A stretch of 39,986 nt of DNA from Actinomadura sp. 6K520 (GCF_004349245.1 NZ_SMLC01000061.1:1-39986); one strand, 5' to 3'; counted from the stretch's first letter, positions 32,167 to 39,986 are shown. The notes: generated by a model not told the origin, from the letters alone. Made by a program: numbers and translations.

Positions 32167-32397
32167 ACCGTCCCCTCTCTGCGGGACGCACCTCCCACAG
32201 AAGTACCGCGGGTAACAGACGTGACGCTACGCGTGATCTCTCGCTTTGGCGGCAAACCTTCCGGAAGTGGTCACCGGCCGGGGCGGGATAGGGTCGACTG
32301 CCGGACCCGCGCGGCGCGGCGTTTCAGAGCCGGGCGGGTGCCGCGCCCTGGGTAGGGTCGTGGGGTTCTCCGGCAGGCGCGCGTACTGAGGTGAGTC

Positions 32398-32907
32398 ATG
32401 GGCGAGGTCGATGTGCTGATCCGGCGGCTGGATCCCGGTCTGCCGCCGCCCCGGTACGCCCACGCGGGCGACGCGGGCGCCGATCTCGTCGCCGCTGTGG
32501 ACGTCGAGCTGCCGCCGGGGGAGCGCGCCGTGGTCCCGACCGGGATGGCGATCGCGCTGCCCGACGGCTACGCCGCTTTCATTCACCCCCGGTCCGGTTT
32601 GGGCGCTAGGTTGGGGGTGACCATAGTGAACGCACCCGGTACGGTCGACGCCGGCTATCGGGGTGAGATCAAGGTGACCCTGCTGAACACCGACCCCCGC
32701 GCCACCGTGCGACTGCGGCGCGGAGACCGGATCGCGCAGATGGTCGTGCAGCGGGTGGAACGGGCGGTGTTCCACGAGGTCGCCGAGCTTCCGGGATCGG
32801 CGCGTGGAGCGAACGGCTTCGGTTCCACGGGCGGATTCGGCGCCCCGGGCGAATTCGGTCCAGGACCTGGTTCCGGGGACAATGAGCACAGTCGAGAAGG
32901 AGCGTGA
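32398..32907 (+). CDS. dut: dUTP diphosphatase
   Basis: This 169-residue trimeric-type dUTPase hydrolyses dUTP to dUMP and PPi, keeping uracil out of DNA and feeding dTMP synthesis. All five motifs are visible: AGDAGADL, PRSGLG, the long block GTVDAGYRGEIKVTLLNTD with its catalytic Asp and Tyr, RGDRIAQMVVQ, and the C-terminal arm GSARGANGFGSTGGFG. The ATG at 32398 follows GAGGTGA. It shares a 231-bp divergent region with the Mau-like cluster. TAGGGT at 32353-32358 is a plausible -10 box. DUF3710 follows after only 3 bases. Confidence 0.95.
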   Translation: MGEVDVLIRRLDPGLPPPRYAHAGDAGADLVAAVDVELPPGERAVVPTGMAIALPDGYAAFIHPRSGLGARLGVTIVNAPGTVDAGYRGEIKVTLLNTDPRATVRLRRGDRIAQMVVQRVERAVFHEVAELPGSARGANGFGSTGGFGAPGEFGPGPGSGDNEHSREGA

Positions 32908-32910
32908 GTC

Positions 32911-33726
32911 GTGGCTTTTGGACGTCGCCGGCAGGCCGAGGAGCCCGAGAAGGGGACCGAGGCGCAAGCGGAGCCGGCGGAGGCCGCCGAGGAGGCTCCC
33001 GCCAAGGCGGAGTCCCCTGAAGGCGGTCCGTGGGACTCCGAGGACTCCTTCCCCGAGATCCAGCGTCTCGATTTCGGATCGCTGCAGGTTCCCGTGGCGC
33101 CCGGGCTGGGCTTCCAGGTGAACATCGAGCCCACCCAGGTGGACGAGGCGGGCAACCCGACCGATGGGCGGCCCGTCGCGGTGCTCGTGCAGTACGAGGA
33201 GAGCGCCATGCAGCTCCAGGTGTTCGCGGCGCCGAAGCGCAGCGGCATCTGGGAGGACGTGCGCCGGGAGACCGCGAGGGACATCCAGGAGGAGGCGAAG
33301 GGCCAGACCCAGGAGGGCGAGGGCCCGTTCGGCCCCGAACTGCTGGCGATGGTGCCCGCGGCGCTGACCGAGGAGGTCCTCGCCGAGATGTCGCAGGAGG
33401 TCCGCGAGCAGATCCCGGCCGAGTTCGTCGAGCAGGGGTGGGCGCCGCAGATCATCCGCTTCCTCGGGGTGGACGGTCCCCGCTGGTTCCTCCAGGCCGT
33501 GGTGCAGGGCGCCGCGATCGAGGACGAGGAGCAGTGGCAGGTCCTGGAGGACGTGCTGCGCGGCGTGGTCGTCCACCGCGGCGACGCGCCGATGCCGCCG
33601 CGCGACCTGCTGGAGCTGCAGATCCCGAAGGAGTTCAGCGAGGCCGGGCAGGAGGGGGACGCCGAAGAGGGCGAGGAGCACTTCAACCCCTTCGAGCGCG
33701 GCCCCGAGATCACCGAGGTCCGCTGA
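32911..33726 (+). CDS. DUF3710 protein
   Basis: This 271-residue actinobacterial protein belongs to the DUF3710 family, usually found right after dut (Rv2696c in mycobacteria). The first ~45 residues are acidic and disordered (AEEPEKGTEAQAEPAEAAEE). The core from IQRLDFGSLQVPVAPGLGF to LELQIPKEF carries RSGIWEDVRRETARDI and RFLGVDGPRWFLQAVVQG. The acidic tail ends FERGPEITEV. The function is unknown. GTG 32911 lies 3 bases after the dut stop, so the pair is one transcription unit. Confidence 0.9.
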   Translation: MAFGRRRQAEEPEKGTEAQAEPAEAAEEAPAKAESPEGGPWDSEDSFPEIQRLDFGSLQVPVAPGLGFQVNIEPTQVDEAGNPTDGRPVAVLVQYEESAMQLQVFAAPKRSGIWEDVRRETARDIQEEAKGQTQEGEGPFGPELLAMVPAALTEEVLAEMSQEVREQIPAEFVEQGWAPQIIRFLGVDGPRWFLQAVVQGAAIEDEEQWQVLEDVLRGVVVHRGDAPMPPRDLLELQIPKEFSEAGQEGDAEEGEEHFNPFERGPEITEVR

Positions 33727-33759
33727 CCGGGCCGTCCCGCCCGCCGGACCCGCTCGCCG

Positions 33760-33786
33760 GGCCGCACGCTTTTCGGTCGTGCGGCC
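33760..33786. terminator. 9-bp GC hairpin after DUF3710
   Basis: GGCCGCACG (33760-33768) pairs with CGTGCGGCC (33778-33786) around the loop CTTTTCGGT. It lies 33 bases after the dut-DUF3710 unit and before the bL37-like gene, so it probably ends the dut transcript, although no T-run follows. Confidence 0.6.
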
Positions 33787-33857
33787 GGGCGGGTTCCTGC
33801 CGTGCGCCGGACGGCCGAACCCTTGCCTCGGACGCCCGGCGGGTGCTCAATCGGGAC

Positions 33858-33938
33858 ATGTCGAAGAAGACGCGCAAACGCCGGGCCCGCAAGCGCAGCA
33901 AGAGCAACAAGGGCAGACGGCCCAACGCCCGCCGCTAG
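33858..33938 (+). CDS. Ribosomal protein bL37-like peptide (26 residues)
   Basis: The frame starts MSKKTRKRRARKRSKSNKG and ends RRPNARR: 26 residues, half of them Arg or Lys. It closely resembles bL37, a 24-residue 50S protein first seen in the Mycobacterium smegmatis ribosome structure, which has the same RKxRxRKxSKxNxGKRPNA pattern. Its size and charge fit an rRNA-embedded peptide. No ribosome site precedes the ATG at 33858. TTGCCT (33823-33828) and CTCAAT (33845-33850), 16 bases apart, might be a weak promoter giving a leaderless mRNA. It follows DUF3710 by 131 bases and overlaps the convergent PIG-L stop by four bases (CTAG). Confidence 0.78.
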   Translation: MSKKTRKRRARKRSKSNKGRRPNARR

Positions 33939-34654
33939 GACCCGATCATCTCGAAGGTCATCGCGTGCTCGACGCCGGCGGCGCGTCCGCCCTCCTCGGC
34001 GATGCCGGTGAGGAAGGACGCCGCGTCGAACTCCGCGCCGGGGGCCGGGGCGGCGGACAGGTTCGCCAGGTACAGGCGGTGCGCGAGCAGCGAGTCGATG
34101 CCGGCCTCCAGGTGGCCGGTGACGTCCACGTAGTGCGTGGCCCGCGGCGACCCGCCGAACAACGCGAACCGGACGCCCTGCCACGGTTCGAGGTCGAGGT
34201 CGCGGAACACCCACCGGTTGGCGGCGTCCCTGATCGCGTCCGCGACGGCCAGGCCGAGCACCCGGTGGTCGGCCATGTTGAAGGCGCCGCCGGGGAACTC
34301 CTCCCGGAAGTTGATCGACAGCACCACCTCGGGCCGGTGCCACCGGATCGCGCCCGCGAGGGCGCGCCGCAGCGGGAGCCCGTACTCCAGCACGCCGTCG
34401 GCCAGATCGAGGAACTCGACGTTGTCGACGCCGACCCGGCGGGCCGCCTCGATCTGCTCCGCGCTGCGGACCTGGGCGGCCTCGCGCGGGTCCATCGAGT
34501 CGATCCCGGCCTCCCCGCGGGTGGCCAGCACCTCCGTCACCGTCTTGCCCTGGCTCGTCCATCTGGCGATCGCAGCCGAGGTTCCGTATTCCAGGTCGTC
34601 GGGGTGCGCGACGATCGCCAGCGCACGCTCCCAGTCCTCCGGTACCGCTTCCAT
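33935..34654 (-). CDS. PIG-L family deacetylase
   Basis: This 239-residue LmbE/PIG-L type zinc hydrolase has metal and catalytic residues in AHPDDLEYG (residues 16-24) and NMADHRVLG (His-containing third ligand region). GEAGIDSMDP is a family landmark. Members remove acetyl groups from N-acetylglucosaminyl compounds. Mycothiol enzymes MshB and Mca belong here, but length and lack of further signature do not identify this one as either. It stands alone, converging on the bL37-like gene with a shared CTAG. The ATG at 34654 gives the normal N-terminus. Confidence 0.9.
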   Translation of the reverse strand: MEAVPEDWERALAIVAHPDDLEYGTSAAIARWTSQGKTVTEVLATRGEAGIDSMDPREAAQVRSAEQIEAARRVGVDNVEFLDLADGVLEYGLPLRRALAGAIRWHRPEVVLSINFREEFPGGAFNMADHRVLGLAVADAIRDAANRWVFRDLDLEPWQGVRFALFGGSPRATHYVDVTGHLEAGIDSLLAHRLYLANLSAAPAPGAEFDAASFLTGIAEEGGRAAGVEHAMTFEMIGS

Positions 34655-34806
34655 GCCCCCATCCTGGCCGATGGGCCGCCGCGAGGGGCGGCGGTAGGGT
34701 TTTGCCTACCCCGATCGGCGTGCTGGACCCATCCTCCGCCGCCTTCGCCGTCCGTAGCTTCTCTTCCGTAGGCGCCCAGGAAGGGCGCTGGGCGGGAGGC
34801 AACATC

Positions 34807-35604
34807 ATGTTCGGACACAAGGGGCCGGCCCCGGCGGGCGAGGCGCCGGGTGAGGCGCTCCGCCTGGACGGCGTGCGCAAGGTGTACGGCGTCGAGGACA
34901 ACCGGGTGGTCGCGCTGGACGGTGTGTCGCTGTCGCTGCCGACCGGGTCGTTCACCGCGGTGATGGGCCCGTCCGGGTCCGGCAAGAGCACGCTGCTGCA
35001 GTGCGCGGCGGGACTCGACCGTCCCACCGAGGGCCGGGTCTTCGTGGACGGCGCCGAGCTGACGGGGGACGGCGAGGCCGCGCTGACGAAGTTCCGGCGC
35101 CGCCGGATCGGGTTCGTCTTCCAGCAGTTCAACCTGCTGCCGACGCTGAACGTCATGGAGAACACGGTGCTGCCGCTGAAGCTGGCGCGCCGCAGGGTGG
35201 ACCGGGAGAAGGCACGCGCGGTCCTCGCCAGGCTCGGGCTGGGCGACCGGCTCCGCCACCTGCCCGCGGAACTGTCGGGCGGGCAGCAGCAGCGCGTCGC
35301 GATCGCGCGGGCGCTGGTCACCGAACCGCGGATCGTGTTCGCCGACGAGCCGACCGGCGCGCTCGACACCCGCAGCGCCCGCGACGTCCTGGGGCTGCTC
35401 CAGGAGTCGGTGCGGATGTTCGGGCAGACGGTCGTGATGGTCACCCACGACCCGGTCGCCGCGTCCTTCGCGGACGCGGTGCTGTACCTGGCCGACGGGC
35501 GGATCGTCGGTCACCAGGCCGCGCCGACCGCCGAGGCCGTCGCGGAGCGGATGACGCACCTGGCCGAAGAGGTCGAGCGTCAGCGGACGATGGCGGGGGC
35601 GTGA
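34807..35604 (+). CDS. LolD/MacB-type ABC transporter ATPase
   Basis: This 265-residue ATPase pairs with the FtsX-type permease that follows. Walker A is GPSGSGKST, the Q-loop is FVFQQFNLLPTLNVMEN, the signature is LSGGQQQRVAIARAL, Walker B is IVFADEPTGALD, and the H-loop is MVTHDPVAA. These are typical of the MacB/LolD mechanotransmission group. The ATG at 34807 has GGGAGG upstream. An in-frame ATG-like extension to 34702 lacks support. The stop overlaps the permease start as GTGA. The 152-bp leader has a GGTAGG/CCTACC hairpin at 34693-34710 with the TAGGGT promoter-like word inside it. Confidence 0.93.
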   Translation: MFGHKGPAPAGEAPGEALRLDGVRKVYGVEDNRVVALDGVSLSLPTGSFTAVMGPSGSGKSTLLQCAAGLDRPTEGRVFVDGAELTGDGEAALTKFRRRRIGFVFQQFNLLPTLNVMENTVLPLKLARRRVDREKARAVLARLGLGDRLRHLPAELSGGQQQRVAIARALVTEPRIVFADEPTGALDTRSARDVLGLLQESVRMFGQTVVMVTHDPVAASFADAVLYLADGRIVGHQAAPTAEAVAERMTHLAEEVERQRTMAGA

Positions 35605-36965
35605 CCGTGTTCGGACTGGCGATGCGTTCCCTGCGCCGGCGCACCGGCGCGTTCGCGGCGAGCTTCCTCGCGATGTTCCTCGGCTCGGCGATCATCATGG
35701 CGTTCGCCTCGATGCTGGACACCGCGGAGGCGGGCGGCGCGACCGGCCCGGCCCGCGAGACCCTGGAGGTCATGGCGTACGTGGTCGGCGGCTGGGGCCT
35801 GCTGCTGGTGGTCTTCGCGGTCACCTCCACCATGACCCTGTCGGTCCGGCAGCGGGCCGCGGAGATCGCGCTGCTGAAGAGCGTCGGCGCGACGCCCGCG
35901 CAACTCGCCCGGATGATCGTCGGCGAGGCGGCGGGCCTGGCCGCCGCCGCGGCGCTGCTCGGGATCGTCCCCGCGCTGCTGATCGGCCGGGGCCTGCTCT
36001 GGATGCTGCACGACACCGGCCAGGTCCCGGCGGACGTCTCCCACGCGTTCGGGCCCGTCGCGCTGGCGCTGGGCATCGGGATCATGTTCGTGTCGGCGAC
36101 CGCCGCCGCGCTGATCACCGCGCGCCGCGCCACCCGGATCGGGGCGGCCGAGTCGCTGTCGGCCGCGGCCGCCGACACCGGGCGGACGAGCCGGCGGCGC
36201 GTCGTGTTCGCGGTGCTGTTCCTGCTGGTCGCGACCAACCAGGCGATCATCACGGTGACGGTGATGGACGGCAAGGGCACCGACGCGATGGCGACGGCCG
36301 GGCAGGCCGACATCCTCGCCGCGATCGGGCTGGCGCTGCTGGCACCCGCGATCATGCGGCGCGCGACGTCGCTGCTCGCCGGGCCGGTGCGGCGGCTGGG
36401 CGGCCCGACCGGCGACCTCGCGGCGGCCGTCATGCGCCGCCGGACGGGCGCCATGGCCGCCGCGGTCACCCCGGTCATCCTGTTCGTCGGGACGGCGGTC
36501 GGCACGCTCTTCCTGCAGGCCACGGAGAACGCGGCGACGGAGGCCGCCGGGCTGGGCAAGACCGCGGAGCAGCGGGACATCGAGACGCTGAACCTCGTCG
36601 TCATCGGGATGGTGCTGCTGTTCACCGCGATCATGCTGGTCAACACACTGATCGCGGGGACCGCGCACCGCCGCCGCGAGTTCGGCCAGACGCGCCTCGC
36701 GGGCGCCACGCCACGGCAGGTGCTCGGCATGGTGGCGCTGGAGTCGGCGGTCGTGACCGGCACCGGGGTGGTCTGCGGGACGGTCGCCTCGGTCTTCACG
36801 ATCGTGCCGTTCGGCCTCGCCCGGCGGGACTCCCTCACCCCGGACGGCAGCGTGTGGACCTACCTCGGGGTGGTGGCGCTGGCCGCCGTCCTCACCGTGG
36901 CGACGGCCTACGGCGCGACCCGCCGCACGATCCGCGTCCCCGCGGTCGAGGCGGCGCTCGGCTGA
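35601..36965 (+). CDS. FtsX-domain ABC transporter permease
   Basis: This 454-residue permease has the duplicated FtsX layout. An N-terminal helix (FAASFLAMFLGSAIIMAFASM) is followed by a three-helix FtsX unit (about 55-170) with RQRAAEIALLKSVGATPAQL. A central pair of helices precedes a second FtsX unit (about 320-454) with AHRRREFGQTRLAGATPRQVLGM. The extracytoplasmic loops are short. Unlike MacB, there is no large periplasmic domain. GTG 35601 overlaps the ATPase stop (GTGA). Transporters like this often export or sense peptides or lipids at the envelope. The substrate is unknown and no two-component pair is adjacent. Confidence 0.92.
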   Translation: MTVFGLAMRSLRRRTGAFAASFLAMFLGSAIIMAFASMLDTAEAGGATGPARETLEVMAYVVGGWGLLLVVFAVTSTMTLSVRQRAAEIALLKSVGATPAQLARMIVGEAAGLAAAAALLGIVPALLIGRGLLWMLHDTGQVPADVSHAFGPVALALGIGIMFVSATAAALITARRATRIGAAESLSAAAADTGRTSRRRVVFAVLFLLVATNQAIITVTVMDGKGTDAMATAGQADILAAIGLALLAPAIMRRATSLLAGPVRRLGGPTGDLAAAVMRRRTGAMAAAVTPVILFVGTAVGTLFLQATENAATEAAGLGKTAEQRDIETLNLVVIGMVLLFTAIMLVNTLIAGTAHRRREFGQTRLAGATPRQVLGMVALESAVVTGTGVVCGTVASVFTIVPFGLARRDSLTPDGSVWTYLGVVALAAVLTVATAYGATRRTIRVPAVEAALG

Positions 36966-37054
36966 CGTCCGGTGGACCGTCCAGGATCTCGCCATCGAGA
37001 TCCACGGTGACGCCGATCATGATCACTCGTCGGCCGAAAGGGCGGCAGGCGGAA

Positions 37055-37093
37055 CGCCGAGCCCGCCGTCCGGGGCGGACGGCGGGCTCGGCG
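37055..37093. terminator. 18-bp perfect hairpin between FtsX permease and MFS exporter
   Basis: CGCCGAGCCCGCCGTCCG (37055-37072) pairs with CGGACGGCGGGCTCGGCG (37076-37093) with loop GGG. It sits between two convergent stops and can serve both. There is no T-run. Confidence 0.82.
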
Positions 37094-37100
37094 GCGCCGG

Positions 37101-38594
37101 TCAGTGGGCGCGGGCCCGGTGCGGGAGGAGGAAGGCGATGAGGAACGCGGCGGCGGTGAGACCGCCCGTGAGGACGGTGACCCGCGCCGCGGCGTCCAGC
37201 GCGGCCGGTGCCGCGAAGTGCCCGTCGACCGGGGCGCCGGCGACGCCGAAGAAGACCGTGCCGAGGATCGCGACGCCGAGGGACGCGCCGAGCTGCTGGA
37301 TCGACTCCAGTGTGGCCGAACCGGACCCCATCTCGTGGTCGGCGATGCCCGCGACGATGATGTCGAACAGCGGGACGAAGATCATGCCCATGCCGGCGCC
37401 GAACAGCAGCAGCGGCGCCGCCAGGTGCCAGCCGCCGAGGCCTGTCCCGGCCGCCTCGAACACCGTGTAGAGCCCGACCAGGCCGGCGCCCATCATGGCC
37501 AGGCCGATGTGCAGGATGCGGCGGCCCAGGCTGTTCATGGTCATGCCGCTGAACGCCGATCCGGCGAACGCGCCGATCGCCCAGGAGGACATGGCCACGC
37601 TGGCGCTGAGCGGGGTGTAGCCGAGGCCGAGCTGGAGGAACAGTCCGACGGCGAGCGAGAAGCCGGTGATCGTTCCGAAGAAGACGATGACGAACAGGAC
37701 GCCGGAGCTGTAGGAGCGGCTGGCGAACACGCTCAGCCGGACCAGCGGCGTCCGGCCGCGGCGGGCGCGGCGGACCTGGTGCAGGGCGAACAGGGCCAGG
37801 GCGGGCACCGAGCCGGCGAGCATCGCCAGCGACCAGGTGGGCCAGCCCAGCTCGCGGCCCTGGACGAGCGGGTAGACGAGCAGGCTCATGCCGAGCCCGC
37901 CGAGCAGCATCCCGGTGACGTCCAGGCCGCCGGAGCGCTGGGTGCCGGCCGGCGCGGGCAGCACCCGTGCGCCCACCGCCAGCGCGTACGCGCCGACCGG
38001 GACGTTGATCAGGAAGATCGCGCGCCAGCCGGTGCCGAACAGGTCGGCGTCGACCAGCAGCCCGGCCACCACCGGGCCGAGGATCGTGGCGAGGCCGATC
38101 ACCGGGCCGAACAGCGCGAACGCCTTGCCCATGTCCCGGGCGCCGAACAGGTCGCGGATCAGCCCGAAGGACTGCGGGACCATCACCGCGGCGAACAGGC
38201 CCTGCGCCACCCGGGCGCCGATCAGGCTCTCCGGTGACCAGGCGAACGCGCAGGCCATGGAGGTCGCGACGAATCCGGCCGTGCCGGCGAGCAGGACCGG
38301 CCGGCGGCCGAACATGTCGCCGAGCCGCCCTCCGGTGAGCAGCGCCACGGCGAGCGCGAGCGTGTACGCGGCGGCCATCCACTGCAGTGCGGAGTAGGAG
38401 CCGCCGAGGTCCGCGCGGATCGCGGGCGCGGCCACGTTCACCACCGTGGAGTCGAGCAGGTTCAGCAGGGTGGCGGCCAGGATCGCGGACAGGCCGAGCC
38501 AGCGGCGCGGGTGCGGTGCGTCCCCGCCGTCCGGGCACGTCTGCTGCGGACGGGTCTCCCCGGTGGAGGCGGGGGTGTCGAGCGTGGCGGTCAC
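37101..38594 (-). CDS. MFS multidrug exporter (DHA2 / EmrB-QacA type)
   Basis: This 497-residue exporter has 14 predicted membrane segments, as expected for the DHA2 family of drug:H+ antiporters. The first segment contains LLNLLDSTVVNVAAPAI (motif D1 region), loop 2-3 has GGRLGDMFGRRPVLLAG (motif A), and helix 5 has GPVIGLATILGPVVAGLLVD (motif C, antiporter signature). The GTG at 38594 has AGGAAGGAAG upstream. The promoter carries two matching inverted repeats (38617-38662), so expression is probably repressed by a TetR-type regulator not encoded in this window. Confidence 0.93.
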   Translation of the reverse strand: MTATLDTPASTGETRPQQTCPDGGDAPHPRRWLGLSAILAATLLNLLDSTVVNVAAPAIRADLGGSYSALQWMAAAYTLALAVALLTGGRLGDMFGRRPVLLAGTAGFVATSMACAFAWSPESLIGARVAQGLFAAVMVPQSFGLIRDLFGARDMGKAFALFGPVIGLATILGPVVAGLLVDADLFGTGWRAIFLINVPVGAYALAVGARVLPAPAGTQRSGGLDVTGMLLGGLGMSLLVYPLVQGRELGWPTWSLAMLAGSVPALALFALHQVRRARRGRTPLVRLSVFASRSYSSGVLFVIVFFGTITGFSLAVGLFLQLGLGYTPLSASVAMSSWAIGAFAGSAFSGMTMNSLGRRILHIGLAMMGAGLVGLYTVFEAAGTGLGGWHLAAPLLLFGAGMGMIFVPLFDIIVAGIADHEMGSGSATLESIQQLGASLGVAILGTVFFGVAGAPVDGHFAAPAALDAAARVTVLTGGLTAAAFLIAFLLPHRARAH

Positions 38595-38616
38595 GGCTCT
38601 TCCTTCCTGTTCAGAG

Positions 38617-38633
38617 CGGAATGCTCTGTTCCG
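38617..38633. promoter_or_regulatory. Operator 1 of MFS exporter promoter
   Basis: CGGAATGCTCTGTTCCG has arms CGGAA/TTCCG around a 7-base centre. It overlaps the predicted transcription start of the exporter gene. It matches operator 2 at most positions (CGGAAYGCTYTRTTCCR when combined) and starts 29 bases from it. Confidence 0.65.
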
Positions 38634-38662
38634 ATAATAGCAGAACGGAACGCTTCATTCCA
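38634..38662 (-). promoter_or_regulatory. Promoter of MFS exporter, with operator 2 over the -35
   Basis: On the minus strand TGGAAT (38662-38657) and TATTAT (38639-38634) are separated by 17 bases, a good vegetative-type promoter. Operator 2, CGGAACGCTTCATTCCA (38646-38662), covers the -35 box and spacer. A repressor bound here and at operator 1 would block RNA polymerase. Confidence 0.65.
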
Positions 38663-38722
38663 GTTTGGGAGGAGGGGAGGTGAGGGGTCCGATTCGTACC
38701 GGGATGCCATACGCTTCGAGTC

Positions 38723-39133
38723 ATGGACGAGGTTTCGCCGGGCGCCGGGCGGGGGCCGCGCGAGCGCGGCGGGGGCGGCCTGCGGCGGTTCCTGCGCCGG
38801 GTGACGTCGAGCAACGCCGAACTCGAGGCCGAGGAGCTGCAGAAGACCGCGGGCGGCGAGGGCGCGACGCCGATCACCGACTGCCGCGAGCGCCGACGGC
38901 ACCGGGTGGCGGGTACGCTGCGTACGGTGACGCTCCGTCCGCGGGGCGGCGCACCCGCCCTGGAGGCGGAGCTCTACGACGGCACCGACGTGATCAGCCT
39001 CGTCTGGCTCGGCCGCCGCAGGATCGCGGGCATCGACCCGGGCCGCATGCTGCGCGCCGAGGGGCTGGTGAGCGTGCAGGACGGGCGCAAGGTCATCTTC
39101 AATCCGCGATACGAGCTGCGCGGCGGTCCGTAA
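38723..39133 (+). CDS. OB-fold nucleic-acid-binding-type protein
   Basis: This 136-residue protein has a Gly/Arg-rich N-terminus, then LRRFLRRVTSSNAELEAEELQ and an OB-fold from about 50 to 133. The strands are HRVAGTLRTVTLRP, LEAELYDGTDVISLVWLGRR and IDPGRMLRAEGLVSVQDGRK. Homologues sit just before DUF3159 in other actinobacteria (Rv2694c in mycobacteria). The fold suggests nucleic-acid binding, but no partner is known. DUF3159 follows after 27 bases. Confidence 0.85.
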   Translation: MDEVSPGAGRGPRERGGGGLRRFLRRVTSSNAELEAEELQKTAGGEGATPITDCRERRRHRVAGTLRTVTLRPRGGAPALEAELYDGTDVISLVWLGRRRIAGIDPGRMLRAEGLVSVQDGRKVIFNPRYELRGGP

Positions 39134-39160
39134 GCCGCGGCGAGCGGCCGGGAGTGCGAT

Positions 39161-39949
39161 GTGAGCGAACGGGAAGACGGCGGAGGGCGCGGCGTGGAGA
39201 CGGAGACCACACCGCCGGACGGCCGCGGGAACGGGGCCCCGGGCGCCTCCCGCACGCCCGGCACGGAGCGGGAGACGCCGGCGCCCGGCGCCGAGCCCGC
39301 ACCCGACACCGCGCACGACACCGTCGAGGCGGCCGTGCGCGCCCAGTTGAGCAAGGCGCTGGGCGGTGTCCGCGGCATGGTCGAGGCCGCCGTGCCCGTG
39401 ATCGCCTTCACCGGGACCTACATCGCGGCGGAGGAGGTCCGGCTCGCCGTCATCGCCGGTGTCGCCGCCGCGGTGGTGCTGCTCGGCGTCCGCCTCGCGC
39501 AGCGGTCCAACCCCCAGTTCGTCCTGAACAGCCTCATCGGCATCGCGATCGCCGCGTTCTTCGCGCTGCGCTCCGGCCGGGCCGAGGACGCGTTCCTGCC
39601 CGGCATCATCCTGAACGCCGGCTACGGCGCCGCGATGATCTTCTCGATCGCGGTCCGCTGGCCGATCGTCGGCTTCATCATCGGCTCGGTCACCGGCGAC
39701 CCGACCGCGTGGCGCCGCGACCCCGGGATCGTGAAGCTCTGCTCCCGGCTCACCTGGCTGCTGCTGCTGCCGTGTGTCGCCCGGGTGGCCGTCCAGTACC
39801 CGATCTACCTCGCCGACGGCGACCAGAGCGGCCTGCTCGGCGCCGCCAAGATCGCGATGGGCTGGCCGCTGCAGGTGGCGGCGCTGGCGGCCATGGTGTG
39901 GCTGCTCGCCCGCGGCCGCACCCCGATGGAACGCGGAAGACCCGCCTGA
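39161..39949 (+). CDS. DUF3159 membrane protein
   Basis: This 262-residue protein has a disordered Thr/Pro/Gly/Glu-rich N-terminus of about 60 residues and six hydrophobic segments. Landmarks are VRAQLSKALGGVRGMVEAAVP, VLLGVRLAQRSNPQFVLNSL, FFALRSGRAEDAFLPGIILN, SVTGDPTAWRRDPG and CSRLTWLLLLPCVARVAVQ. These match DUF3159, an actinobacterial family related in layout to intracellular septation protein A-like membrane proteins. GTG 39161 has GGAG upstream. It is the last gene of the window. In mycobacteria the Trk potassium-uptake genes follow. Confidence 0.9.
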   Translation: MSEREDGGGRGVETETTPPDGRGNGAPGASRTPGTERETPAPGAEPAPDTAHDTVEAAVRAQLSKALGGVRGMVEAAVPVIAFTGTYIAAEEVRLAVIAGVAAAVVLLGVRLAQRSNPQFVLNSLIGIAIAAFFALRSGRAEDAFLPGIILNAGYGAAMIFSIAVRWPIVGFIIGSVTGDPTAWRRDPGIVKLCSRLTWLLLLPCVARVAVQYPIYLADGDQSGLLGAAKIAMGWPLQVAALAAMVWLLARGRTPMERGRPA

Positions 39950-39986
39950 CGGCACCGCCCCCGCCGCCCCCGGGCGTCAGTGGCCC

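Noticed and set aside
33030..33857. Open frame running from DUF3710 into the bL37-like gene as one long protein
   Set aside because: DUF3710 occupies another frame over most of it. Only the last 26 codons, from ATG 33858, match a known family.

Overview
The window is a high-GC actinobacterial chromosome segment. GTG starts, 4-base ATGA/GTGA start-stop overlaps and short gaps are common. Several families are essentially restricted to Actinobacteria: SepH, DUF4193, DUF4235, DUF3710, DUF3159 and a bL37-like ribosomal peptide. The gene set fits a sporoactinomycete such as Actinomadura or another Thermomonosporaceae/Streptosporangiales member, but that placement is inference. I see no tRNA, rRNA, CRISPR array, insertion sequence or prophage.

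Layout. 1-5.1 kb: the N-terminal part of a membrane protein, a PEBP-like lipoprotein, a type II NADH dehydrogenase behind a perfect Rex-type operator, and a DrrAB-type ABC exporter. 5.3-12.3 kb: a YdbS/YdbT-like bacterial PH-domain pair, a very long SepH cell-division protein, a two-segment membrane protein with DPNATR repeats, and a VAO-type sugar/alditol-lactone oxidase. 12.5-18.3 kb: a membrane-anchored lytic transglycosylase, ferrochelatase, an inositol-phosphatase-family enzyme, a 58-residue antisense small gene, and an OmpR-type two-component system. 18.4-22.9 kb: two translationally coupled transmembrane Ser/Thr kinases. One carries a complete oligopeptide-binding-protein domain as its extracellular part. 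23.4-27.7 kb: DUF4193, an unknown protein, DUF4235 and an unusual valyl-tRNA synthetase. 27.7-32.2 kb: a minus-strand block with a P450 and a six-gene cluster that looks like the biogenesis half of a methylamine-dehydrogenase locus (MauE-like, MauD-like and a 12-cysteine Tat-exported MauA-like protein), but has no heavy chain. 32.4-39.9 kb: dut, DUF3710, a bL37-like peptide, a PIG-L deacetylase, a LolD/FtsX-type ABC pair, an MFS exporter with paired operators, an OB-fold protein and DUF3159.

How genes fit together. DUF4193, dut, DUF3710, the OB-fold protein and DUF3159 form a compact block in mycobacteria. Here they are spread over about 16 kb with lineage-specific genes between them. The best candidates for undescribed biology are the orphan MauA/D/E-like cluster (29.1-32.2 kb) and the kinase-solute-binding-protein fusion (18.4-21.2 kb). 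Strong GC-rich hairpins lie at several convergent gene ends.
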